Origin: an uncultured bacterium
Lineage (GTDB): Bacteria; Bacillota; Clostridia; Lachnospirales; Lachnospiraceae
Assembly: GCA_905216215.1 (NCBI GenBank)
Contig: CAJMSZ010000046.1
Span: 1-16,650, forward strand
Length of the DNA: 16,650 nt
Direction of reading: 5' to 3'
Part shown: positions 1-6,414 of the stretch, one piece after another
Position numbering within the stretch: the first letter of the stretch is position 1
How the letters are laid out: each line of letters opens with the position of its first letter
The notes under the pieces: generated by a model
Databases searched by the model: none
What the model was told of the DNA's origin: nothing
The model's input: only the letters and a program-made list of their open reading frames with translations
Program-made: the position numbers and the translations under genes

Positions 1-42
1 TTTTGCATCTTCGGATAGATTTCTATATACTAATTCATTCAT
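1..42 (-). CDS. Partial CDS, N-terminus only, unknown function
   Basis: Reading leftward from an ATG whose first base is at 42, the frame stays open to the window edge for 14 codons (MNELVYRNLSEDAK). A GAGG ribosome site lies at 51-54, 8 nt ahead of this ATG; another ATG at 47 is only 3 nt from it and is out of frame with the one at 42. A possible extended -10 (TGT-TATACT read on the minus strand) lies at 92-97. The fragment is too short to assign a family. It is divergent from the HD hydrolase gene, so the two share an intergenic control region of about 170 bp. Confidence 0.5.
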   Translation of the reverse strand, partial: MNELVYRNLSEDAK

Positions 43-91
43 AACATTTACCTCGTCAAATTTCGATTTTGTATTCTCATTCTAAGTTCAT

Positions 92-100
92 AGTATAACA
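92..100 (-). promoter_or_regulatory. Possible extended -10 promoter for the left-edge minus-strand gene
   Basis: The minus strand reads TGT-TATACT, an extended -10 element (TATACT at 92-97, TG at 99-100). I see no good -35 hexamer 16-18 bp upstream, so this rests on the -10 alone and on its position about 50 nt ahead of the start codon. Confidence 0.3.
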
Positions 101-128
101 CAAAATAAAGCTGACATGGTGTTCTGTC

Positions 129-157
129 TTGTTATTTAAAGCATCGGGTGTTATGAT
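129..157 (+). promoter_or_regulatory. Sigma-A promoter for the HD hydrolase-asparaginase pair
   Basis: TTGTTA (129-134), a 17-bp spacer and TATGAT (152-157), preceded by the extended -10 dinucleotide TG at 149-150. The start codon at 212 lies about 50 nt downstream, leaving a short leader with AGGAGG at 201-206. Confidence 0.6.
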
Positions 158-211
158 AACCATAAAGAATATTGTACAGAATAAAATACAGAGGGATAAA
201 AGGAGGCAGTC

Positions 212-751
212 ATGGTAGAGAGGGCCATTGAATTTGCAACGAAAGCACATGAGGGACAAGTCCGGAAAGGAACCACAAGACCGTATATTGTACATCCTTT
301 AGAGGTGGGCAAGATAGTGGCAACGATGACAGATGACGAAGAGATTATCAGTGCTGCAATTTTACACGATACGGTGGAGGATTGCGAAGGGGTCACGGTA
401 GAGGGACTGGCGAAGGAATTTTCAGACCGGGTTGCAAGTCTGGTGGCACAGGAAAGTGAAGATAAGTCCAAGAGCTGGTATGAGCGAAAGAGCACAACCA
501 TTGAACGCCTCAGAACTGCCTCCTATGAAGTGAAATTGATCGGTCTGGCGGACAAGCTGTCCAATATTCGAGGTATCGCGATGGACTATAAGGAAATTGG
601 CGAAGAAGTATGGAAAAAGTTTCGTATGAAAGATAAAGATATTATTGGATGGTATTATAAAGGTATACAAGAGGCACTGAAAAGCGAATTTGCAGGGATG
701 CCTGCTTATGAAGAGTACTGTGAATTAGTAGAAAAGACATTTGGAAAGTAG
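212..751 (+). CDS. Small HD-domain (p)ppGpp hydrolase-like protein (MESH1/SpoT hydrolase type)
   Basis: This 179-residue protein consists of a single HD phosphohydrolase domain of the RelA/SpoT hydrolase kind, without synthetase, TGS or ACT domains. Visible metal and catalytic motifs are H28 (YIVHP), H52-D53 with E56-D57 (LHDTVED), and D114/N118 (LADKLSN), in the order seen in SpoT and MESH1 hydrolases. The family removes pyrophosphate from ppGpp or pppGpp in the cytoplasm; that this protein does so is inferred from the motifs. The start is set by AGGAGG 5 nt upstream of the ATG. The asparaginase gene begins 13 nt after the stop with no terminator between, so the two are probably co-transcribed. 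Some stand-alone HD proteins of this type act on other nucleotides, so substrate is less certain than fold. Confidence 0.78.
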   Translation: MVERAIEFATKAHEGQVRKGTTRPYIVHPLEVGKIVATMTDDEEIISAAILHDTVEDCEGVTVEGLAKEFSDRVASLVAQESEDKSKSWYERKSTTIERLRTASYEVKLIGLADKLSNIRGIAMDYKEIGEEVWKKFRMKDKDIIGWYYKGIQEALKSEFAGMPAYEEYCELVEKTFGK

Positions 752-764
752 GATATAGAAGAAC

Positions 765-1802
765 ATGAAGAAAATTTTAATGATTGGAACAGGTGGAACG
801 ATTGCATCAAGGCAGACAGAGGCTGGGCTGGCACCGGGACTTACACCGGAGGATATTTTATCTTATATTCCGGATGTGAAGAATGTATGCGAAGTGCACA
901 CCATGCAGGTTTGTAATCTGGACAGCACCAATGTGACACCGGAACACTGGAAAATGATAGTAAAAGCAGTGGAAGACAACTATACCAAGTATGACGGATT
1001 CGTTATCTGCCATGGAACTGATACATTGGCGTATACGGCCTCTGCCCTATCCTATATGATTCAGGATTCTGCGAAACCGATTGTGGTAACTGGAGCCCAG
1101 AAGCCGATTAATATGGATGTGACGGATGCCAAGACGAATCTGTTGGACAGCTTTATTTATGCATCCGATGACGACTCACAGAATGTCAATATTGTGTTTG
1201 ACGGGAAAGTAATCGTAGGAACAAGGGCTAAGAAAGAACGTGCCAAGAGCTACAACGCATTTTCCAGTATTAATTTTCCATATCCTGCGGTTATCCAGGA
1301 TAATATGCTGGTGAGATATATACCAGAGGTATCTGGAAGTGGAAAAGTAAAGTTCTACTATCATATGGAGGAGAGTGTCTGTGTACTGAAGCTGATTCCA
1401 GGCATGAAGCCGGATATATTACCATACTTGTTTGAACATTATGATTGCCTTGTAATTGAGAGTTTTGGTGTGGGTGGGATTCCACACAATCTGGTAAAGG
1501 TGTTCTATGACGAGATGGAAAAGTGGGTTGCTCAGGGGAAGATGGTTGTCATGACGACACAGGTTGCCAATGAAGGAAGTAATATGACGGTCTATGAAGT
1601 GGGTAAGAAAGTCAAGCAGGACTTCAATCTGATTGAGGCATATGATATGACATTGGAATCGGTGATCACCAAGTTAATGTGGTTGCTTGGAAAATATAAG
1701 GCAGGAAGTCCGGAAATGAGAGAAGCCTTTTATAAGACGGTCAACCATGATATTCTTTTTACAAAACGTATCATAGATGAGAAGGTTGGTCATTTATGTT
1801 AG
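765..1802 (+). CDS. ansA: Type I (cytoplasmic) L-asparaginase
   Basis: The 345-residue protein belongs to the asparaginase/glutaminase family, which hydrolyses L-asparagine to aspartate and ammonia. The first nucleophile motif is TGGTI at residues 9-13 (T12). The second is HGTDT at 83-87 (T85, D86), and the family's TGAQ.P motif follows at 109-114. The substrate-binding serine of NLDS is near residue 54. There is no signal peptide and the length fits AnsA-like type I enzymes rather than secreted type II enzymes. The ribosome site is weak (AGAAG just upstream), consistent with coupling to the HD gene 13 nt before. I see no hairpin terminator after the stop; instead the stop codon lies inside the first of two palindromes associated with the next gene's control region. 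Confidence 0.9.
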   Translation: MKKILMIGTGGTIASRQTEAGLAPGLTPEDILSYIPDVKNVCEVHTMQVCNLDSTNVTPEHWKMIVKAVEDNYTKYDGFVICHGTDTLAYTASALSYMIQDSAKPIVVTGAQKPINMDVTDAKTNLLDSFIYASDDDSQNVNIVFDGKVIVGTRAKKERAKSYNAFSSINFPYPAVIQDNMLVRYIPEVSGSGKVKFYYHMEESVCVLKLIPGMKPDILPYLFEHYDCLVIESFGVGGIPHNLVKVFYDEMEKWVAQGKMVVMTTQVANEGSNMTVYEVGKKVKQDFNLIEAYDMTLESVITKLMWLLGKYKAGSPEMREAFYKTVNHDILFTKRIIDEKVGHLC

Positions 1803-1823
1803 ACAAAATGAAGAAATTGTCTA
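1800..1823. promoter_or_regulatory. Operator-like inverted repeat, distal copy
   Basis: TAGACAA (1800-1806) and TTGTCTA (1817-1823) form perfect 7-nt arms around 10 nt, starting at the asparaginase stop codon. It shares the TAGACA/TGTCTA half-sites of the palindrome at 1888-1902. TAGTAT overlapping its right edge (1823-1828) could be a weak extra -10. No run of T follows, so it does not look like a terminator. Confidence 0.45.
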
Positions 1824-1854
1824 GTATAAGACTGCTTTTAAGGAGTTTTTATCC

Positions 1855-1883
1855 TTTACTTCTTAAATTCGTGGTGCTATAAT
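1855..1883 (+). promoter_or_regulatory. Extended -10 promoter of the surface-protein gene
   Basis: TTTACT (1855-1860), a 17-bp spacer and a perfect TATAAT (1878-1883), with extended -10 TG at 1875-1876. Transcription would start around 1890, within the palindrome at 1888-1902, and about 45 nt upstream of the start codon. Confidence 0.75.
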
Positions 1884-1887
1884 TAAA

Positions 1888-1902
1888 TAGACATGTTGTC
1901 TA
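1888..1902. promoter_or_regulatory. Operator-like palindrome at the predicted transcription start
   Basis: TAGACA-TGT-TGTCTA is a perfect inverted repeat with 6-nt arms, beginning 4 nt after the -10 box. This is a typical position for a repressor site. The same half-sites occur in the repeat at 1800-1823; the two centres are about 83-84 bp apart, close to eight helical turns. The cognate regulator is not in this window and I do not recognise the motif. Confidence 0.5.
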
Positions 1903-1933
1903 AAAATTTAATAAACTAAAGGGGAAAAAAATT

Positions 1934-4534
1934 ATGAACACAAGCCTGTTTAAAAGAGTTGGGACTTCTGTTGTTGCATTATCGCTTGTATTTTCAAGCC
2001 TTTCACCTATGAGTGTTTCAGCAAAAGATAGTTTTGAGTTTCAGCCTTCGATTACTTATTCGCAAGGCAGTTATAGCTTTGGAAAGCTTTCGCATCCTGA
2101 TAAACCGGTTGCTACACCAGATGGTATTGTTGATTATCTTGGTGGCGGTAAGGTTGCTGTGCCTGGCGAAGATGGTGCTACGGGACAGGGAGATCAGGGA
2201 CAGAGTTATTCCTGGGCTTCAGCTTCTTATGGTGACTGGATGTATGTTGGTACCTGCTATGCAGCAATGGGGAACACATTAAAGTATATGGATAGTGTGC
2301 TCGGTGATAAATTTGACGAAGAAGTCATGACTGCTGCTTTGAAGGCAATGTTCAATGGAACATTTTTCTATGGACATGAAAAAGCTGACGGAACACTGGA
2401 TGAGGATTCTGGTGGTATTCTTGTTAAAGTAAATGTTAAAACTGGCGAGACAAAGCTTTTGATGTCAGAGTCTACAACTGGTAAGGGACCACTTTTTAGA
2501 AATGGAATCAGTTATAATGACAAGCTTTATTTTTGTGGCTCTGTTCGTGCGAAAGGACAGAAAAGCGGTCTCCCTAGTATTTACTGTGTAGATCCGAAAA
2601 CAGATAATATTGAGTGTGTATATACCGGAATTACTCCTGCGGAAGCTGGAGCTGCATATCAGAAGGGTATCAGTACAGGTATCCGTGGAATGGCAGTGTT
2701 TAATGGCGAATTCATCGCAAGCTGCGTAGGTGTGGATGGACCTTATATTCTGAAATCTTCTGATCCATCAGCAGGTCAGTCTTCTTTCCAGAAGATTGCA
2801 ACAAAGAGTGATTTATTTGATTATCCAGCTTATCATTTTTCAGATAGTATCTATGGCGGATCTATTTGGGAAATGGTGGAATTTAATGGAAGCTTGTATG
2901 TAGCTTTGTGTACCGGAACTCCAGATAATAAACCAGATGAACATACAATGCAGTCATTTGCAATTGTGCGCGGTGATGAACAGTCTGATGGTTCATGGAA
3001 ATGGACACCGGTTGTTGGAGATAAAGCGGATGGCGCTAAATATACCTTTGGTATTGATCCAGAGCGTACTCGTGCCGGTGCATGTAATATGCTTGTTTTC
3101 GGTGATCACCTCTATATTGGAGAATATGAGGACATTGAAATCGCGCTTGAAGATGTTATCTTTAACAAGAATGTAGAGTTCTTGGCTAAGAACCTGGAAC
3201 AGTCAGTTAGCCTTTACCGTATGGATAAGGATGAAAACATGGAGCTGGTAGTTGGTGATGCAACGGAGATGTTCCCGGCAGGAGGTATCTCAGGACTTGG
3301 CTCTGGATTTGGACACCACGAGAATCAGTATATCTGGCAGTCGACTGTATATGATGGAAAGATGTATTTCGGAACATTTGACAGCAGCAGTTTGCTTGAA
3401 CCAATTGGACAGTTCACGAATGGGGATCTTCTGAATATGACTCCTGAACAGTGGGAATCCCAGATTCATTACATTGAAGTATTAGTTGAATTATTATTGA
3501 ATAAATATCTTCCTAATACAGATCCGGGACAGCCGATCACAGCTGATCTCACAGAATCTGATGATGCAAATCAGCCAATTGCAGCTGATGATGCAGAAGC
3601 AGATGATACTGTTCAGCCGGGCAGCAATGTTGTTGAGGAGGATGTCGAAGAAGAGGCACCTGTACTTAACAGTGCTGAGACTAAAAATGAGTTGTCTTCT
3701 TACGAAATGGTACAGAAAGCAATTGCATCTGCAACGGAAAGATACAGCGATGCTCAGGCTGCTACATATTCATCAAGAAGCGATGAAAATAGTGATATCA
3801 CACTTTCAGATGAACAGGTAGCTTCGTTGGTAGATGGTCTTGAAAATGGTTCCATTGTACCAAATAGCATGGATAAAGAACTTTCACAGGATTTAGTTGC
3901 TTTACTCTTTGATATGGATCCATTGTCTGTTGCTATGGATGAGCAGGGAACACAGGATTTCATCGATCTGTATTCTGAATTATATGACTATTATGGAGAT
4001 TTTGATTCAGAACTTCCTGATAAGGTAAAAGAACTGTTAGATACTCTGATTACAATTACAAAAAGAGATAATCTGATCGCATTTGGTAAGATTTTACAAT
4101 GCCTTTCAACTGCTCAGCGCGGATTTGACTTGTATACTTCAGCAGATGGAACGTCATTTACAGCAATTACAACCAATGGATTTGGTGATCCATACAACCA
4201 CGGACTTCGTGCTTTTGCAACAGGCGATGATTGGATGGTTATTGGTACAGCCAATCCATTCTTTGGTACACAGTTGTGGAAAATGGCAGCTTCAAATGTA
4301 ACGATAGATCCAGTAGATCCAACTGATCCAGAGAAGCCTGCTAAGCCGGAAAACCCAGAGAAACCGTCTAAACCATCTAAACCAGTAACTCCTACTAATA
4401 CAGGAAAGAAAGTGAATGCGGTTCAGACAGGAGATATGAATAATCCAATCGTGCCATTTGCCGTAGCTGGCGGTTCACTCGTTGTAGTTCTGGGTGCAGC
4501 ACTTGTGCTTCGCAAGAAAAAATACGAAATGTAA
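1934..4534 (+). CDS. Secreted, wall-anchored beta-propeller-like surface protein, function unknown
   Basis: The 866-residue protein starts with a signal peptide: basic FKR, a hydrophobic core and a likely cut after SVSA (residue 30). Residues about 95-500 contain repeated strand motifs such as DWMYVGTCYA, DKLYFCGSV, GSLYVALCTG, DHLYIGEYE and GKMYFGTFD, which look like beta-propeller blades. An acidic, mostly helical stretch follows (about 500-728), with a 14-residue tandem repeat at 533-560. One more blade-like segment then appears (FDLYTSADGTSF to GTQLWKM, 731-784). The C-terminus has a Pro/Lys spacer (790-819), a VQTGD sorting signal (830-834), a membrane helix (839-859) and an RKKK tail, the layout of a sortase substrate. 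Codons are richer in T-ending forms (GGT, GCT, GTT) than in neighbouring genes, suggesting high expression or transfer. No sortase is present here. Ligand or enzymatic role cannot be told. The start has a GGGG-rich site (AAAGGGG) about 8 nt upstream. Confidence 0.82.
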   Translation: MNTSLFKRVGTSVVALSLVFSSLSPMSVSAKDSFEFQPSITYSQGSYSFGKLSHPDKPVATPDGIVDYLGGGKVAVPGEDGATGQGDQGQSYSWASASYGDWMYVGTCYAAMGNTLKYMDSVLGDKFDEEVMTAALKAMFNGTFFYGHEKADGTLDEDSGGILVKVNVKTGETKLLMSESTTGKGPLFRNGISYNDKLYFCGSVRAKGQKSGLPSIYCVDPKTDNIECVYTGITPAEAGAAYQKGISTGIRGMAVFNGEFIASCVGVDGPYILKSSDPSAGQSSFQKIATKSDLFDYPAYHFSDSIYGGSIWEMVEFNGSLYVALCTGTPDNKPDEHTMQSFAIVRGDEQSDGSWKWTPVVGDKADGAKYTFGIDPERTRAGACNMLVFGDHLYIGEYEDIEIALEDVIFNKNVEFLAKNLEQSVSLYRMDKDENMELVVGDATEMFPAGGISGLGSGFGHHENQYIWQSTVYDGKMYFGTFDSSSLLEPIGQFTNGDLLNMTPEQWESQIHYIEVLVELLLNKYLPNTDPGQPITADLTESDDANQPIAADDAEADDTVQPGSNVVEEDVEEEAPVLNSAETKNELSSYEMVQKAIASATERYSDAQAATYSSRSDENSDITLSDEQVASLVDGLENGSIVPNSMDKELSQDLVALLFDMDPLSVAMDEQGTQDFIDLYSELYDYYGDFDSELPDKVKELLDTLITITKRDNLIAFGKILQCLSTAQRGFDLYTSADGTSFTAITTNGFGDPYNHGLRAFATGDDWMVIGTANPFFGTQLWKMAASNVTIDPVDPTDPEKPAKPENPEKPSKPSKPVTPTNTGKKVNAVQTGDMNNPIVPFAVAGGSLVVVLGAALVLRKKKYEM
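3530..3613 (+). repeat. Two-copy 42-bp in-frame tandem repeat in the surface-protein gene
   Basis: The encoded units are QPITADLTESDDAN (residues 533-546) and QPIAADDAEADDTV (547-560), followed by a third QP. Period is 14 residues or 42 bp. The copies match in frame and charge pattern but differ at several positions. They form an acidic linker between the propeller-like part and the helical insert. Confidence 0.6.
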
Positions 4535-4549
4535 CAGAATATAACATAC

Positions 4550-4583
4550 AAAAAAGAGAAGCTCATGTGAGCTTCTCTTTTTT
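4550..4583. terminator. Bidirectional intrinsic terminator
   Basis: A perfect inverted repeat with 16-nt arms (AAAAAAGAGAAGCTCA and its complement) around a TG loop. It ends in six T on the plus strand and, by symmetry, six T on the minus strand. It lies between the convergent surface-protein and synthetase genes and can end transcription from both. Confidence 0.93.
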
Positions 4584-4594
4584 GGGGTTCTAGA

Positions 4595-5299
4595 TTAATT
4601 CTCTGTTACAAATTCTCCAATCAAATCTTTGATTGCTTCCATACGTCGGTCGGTTTCATTTACCGTATCTGCACAAAGCGCTAATGCCTGTTCAATAGAA
4701 GAAACTTCCATACCTGATACCAGTTCTTTTTTATAGTGAAGTTGGTGGTCTACACTTGCCCAGAAATCCATACCAATGGTACGAATCTGAATCTCAGCAC
4801 GCATGGGTTCCTTTCCATCAGAAAAATAGACGGGAACTTCCACAATCATGTGATAGCTACGGTAACCATTTTCCTTAGGATTCTTGATGTAATCTTTTAT
4901 CTTTAATACCGTGATATCATCCTGAGAGGAAATAAGTTGTGCAATTGCGTAAATATCACTGATAAATGGGCAGACAACGCGGACACCGGCAACGTCATCT
5001 AAATTCTTGACAATGCTTTCAGCAGTAAAAGGAAATCCTCGCCGCTTTAGCTTTCCATAAATACTGGATGGACTTTTTACACGTGACTTGATCGAGGAAA
5101 TGGGATTCCTCTTATTCGTAACCGAGAATTCATCATTCAGTACTTGAAGTTTCGTTTCAATCTGACGGATTACGCAGCGATACTTCATCATCAAGGAATT
5201 AAAAGTACTGTTGTTGCGGATAAAATCTTCGGGATTGACGGCGCTCAGCCACTGTGCTTCTAATGTTGGAGGTGAAACCTCTTCTATTATTATACTCAT
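4595..5299 (-). CDS. relQ: Small alarmone synthetase, RelQ-like GTP pyrophosphokinase
   Basis: The protein is 234 residues from the preferred ATG at 5299, which has AAGAGG 8 nt upstream; an in-frame ATG 39 nt earlier (5338) lacks a clear site. It consists of a RelA/SpoT-type nucleotidyltransferase domain with no HD hydrolase domain, so it belongs to the small alarmone synthetases that transfer pyrophosphate from ATP to GTP or GDP. Motifs seen are SRVKSPSSIYGKLKRRG (72-88), DDVAGVRVV (101-109), the substrate loop NPKENGYRSYH (140-150) and the catalytic strand EIQIRT (169-174) with E169, leading to MDFWASVDHQLHYK. The region after residue 200 is helical, as in tetrameric RelQ proteins. It follows yitT on the same strand after 88 nt and is closed by the bidirectional terminator. 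RelP cannot be fully excluded. Confidence 0.85.
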   Translation of the reverse strand: MSIIIEEVSPPTLEAQWLSAVNPEDFIRNNSTFNSLMMKYRCVIRQIETKLQVLNDEFSVTNKRNPISSIKSRVKSPSSIYGKLKRRGFPFTAESIVKNLDDVAGVRVVCPFISDIYAIAQLISSQDDITVLKIKDYIKNPKENGYRSYHMIVEVPVYFSDGKEPMRAEIQIRTIGMDFWASVDHQLHYKKELVSGMEVSSIEQALALCADTVNETDRRMEAIKDLIGEFVTEN

Positions 5300-5361
5300 T
5301 GTAATAACCTCTTCTTGCTTATGATAATCATGATACAATAAACGACTTATATCAATAGTTT

Positions 5362-5391
5362 ATCATATTCTGGGAGAGATTGGTATATTAA
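5362..5391 (-). promoter_or_regulatory. Possible promoter for the alarmone synthetase
   Basis: On the minus strand, TTAATA (plus 5386-5391, overlapping the yitT stop) is followed after 18 bp by TATGAT (plus 5362-5367). The -10 is good but the -35 is only fair. No terminator separates this gene from yitT, so read-through is also possible. Confidence 0.35.
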
Positions 5392-6239
5392 ATTGAATGA
5401 AATCCTTTTCCGATGATCTCGCTTGTATTTGAAATCAGAATAAACGCAGAAGGATCGTTCTTCTTAATAAAATTACGAAGAAGAATTGCCTGATGGCGGT
5501 TGAGTGCTGTGAAAACAATGTACTTTTGTGCACCGGAAAAGGCACCGTGTGCATCACAGATAGTGGCGCTGCGATTTAAATCATTCACAATAAAATGACA
5601 GATCTCATCTGGCTTGTTACAGACTACATTGATATATTTGGAAAGGTTAATACTTTCAATGAAGTTGTCTACTAATAGCGAGCGGACGGTCAGACCTAAG
5701 AATGAATAAAGACCGGTCTTAATATCAAAAACAAAAAAAGCAGCTACAGTAATCAGGATATCACTGATCATCAGAGCGGGTCCAATATTCGTGCTGGAGT
5801 ACTTCTTTAGGATCATAGCAAGAATGTCTGTGCCACCACTAGATGAGCCGATATTAAATAAGATTGCAGATCCAAGTGCCGGAAGAGCAATTGCATAAAC
5901 TAGCTCCAACATAGGTTCAGAAGTAAATGGCTGTGACATAGGGATGATGCGTTCAAGTGCAGATAATGTCACAGAAAGCAGAATACTGCAATAGGCAGTC
6001 TTGGCAACAAAGGTTTTACCTAAAGTAAATGCACCTGCAATCAGGAGCAGCATATTGACAATAAATGAAAAGTCGCTGGCTGAAAATCGTGTTAACCTGG
6101 CAACGATAACAGCTAGACCGGTAACTCCGCCAAATGAAAAATTGTTTGTAAATTTGAAAAAATAGATTCCGACTGCCATGATCAACGTGGCGGCAGTCAT
6201 TAAAATAAAATGCATGAATTTTGATTCTGACTGAAACAT
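5388..6239 (-). CDS. YitT-family integral membrane protein (DUF161 plus C-terminal DUF2179)
   Basis: The protein carries about five or six hydrophobic membrane segments followed by a soluble C-terminal domain from roughly GLTVRSLLVDNF to the end. This is the architecture of the YitT/YpjC group of Firmicute membrane proteins, whose function is not established. The motif IGSSSGGTDILAMILKKYS is typical of the family. Start choice is uncertain. The open frame extends to an ATG at 6281, but the strong promoter at 6291-6319 would put that ATG only a few nt from the RNA 5' end. The ATG at 6239 (283 residues) has GAGAGG upstream, at a rather long 14-15 nt spacing. The gene is divergent from the enolase and upstream of the alarmone synthetase, with which it may share a transcript. 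Confidence 0.82.
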   Translation of the reverse strand: MFQSESKFMHFILMTAATLIMAVGIYFFKFTNNFSFGGVTGLAVIVARLTRFSASDFSFIVNMLLLIAGAFTLGKTFVAKTAYCSILLSVTLSALERIIPMSQPFTSEPMLELVYAIALPALGSAILFNIGSSSGGTDILAMILKKYSSTNIGPALMISDILITVAAFFVFDIKTGLYSFLGLTVRSLLVDNFIESINLSKYINVVCNKPDEICHFIVNDLNRSATICDAHGAFSGAQKYIVFTALNRHQAILLRNFIKKNDPSAFILISNTSEIIGKGFHSI

Positions 6240-6290
6240 TTCTAGTACCAAATTCCTCTCATAAGTATTGTATAAAATCATTCCATATGC

Positions 6291-6319
6291 ATTTTACATT
6301 GTGGCATAAGTGAAGTCAA
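6291..6319 (-). promoter_or_regulatory. Strong sigma-A promoter for yitT
   Basis: Read on the minus strand: TTGACT (plus 6314-6319), a 17-bp spacer and TAAAAT (plus 6291-6296). It drives the yitT gene leftward. Its position favours a translation start downstream of the first in-frame ATG at 6281. Confidence 0.7.
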
Positions 6320-6414
6320 CTTTTTAGACGGGAAAACTAAAAAATGTAAAAAATGGATAAAAGAATGAAACAAAATTGTGCGGAAATACTAAATTAAAAA
6401 AAGGAGGTTTAAAA

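Noticed and set aside
151..501. 116-codon minus-strand ORF over the HD hydrolase gene
   Set aside because: Serine-rich shadow translation opposite a gene with clear catalytic motifs and a good start site.
1800..1823. Inverted repeat after ansA as an intrinsic terminator
   Set aside because: The arms are A/T-rich and no T run follows; the shared half-sites with 1888-1902 fit an operator better.
2013..2282. Out-of-frame plus-strand ORF in the surface-protein gene, and similar ones at 2937, 3252, 3561 and 4083
   Set aside because: They are shadows of the 866-residue gene: no ribosome sites, odd composition, no recognisable motifs.
4310..4392. Pro/Lys-rich stretch of the surface gene as a CRISPR-like or mobile repeat
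   Set aside because: It encodes the low-complexity wall-spanning spacer (PEKP, PSKP) usual before sorting signals; no spacer-repeat structure exists.
225..5299. A complete toxin-antitoxin module made of the alarmone synthetase and hydrolase
   Set aside because: The genes are on opposite strands about 4 kb apart and separated by unrelated genes and a terminator, so I report only proximity, not a module.
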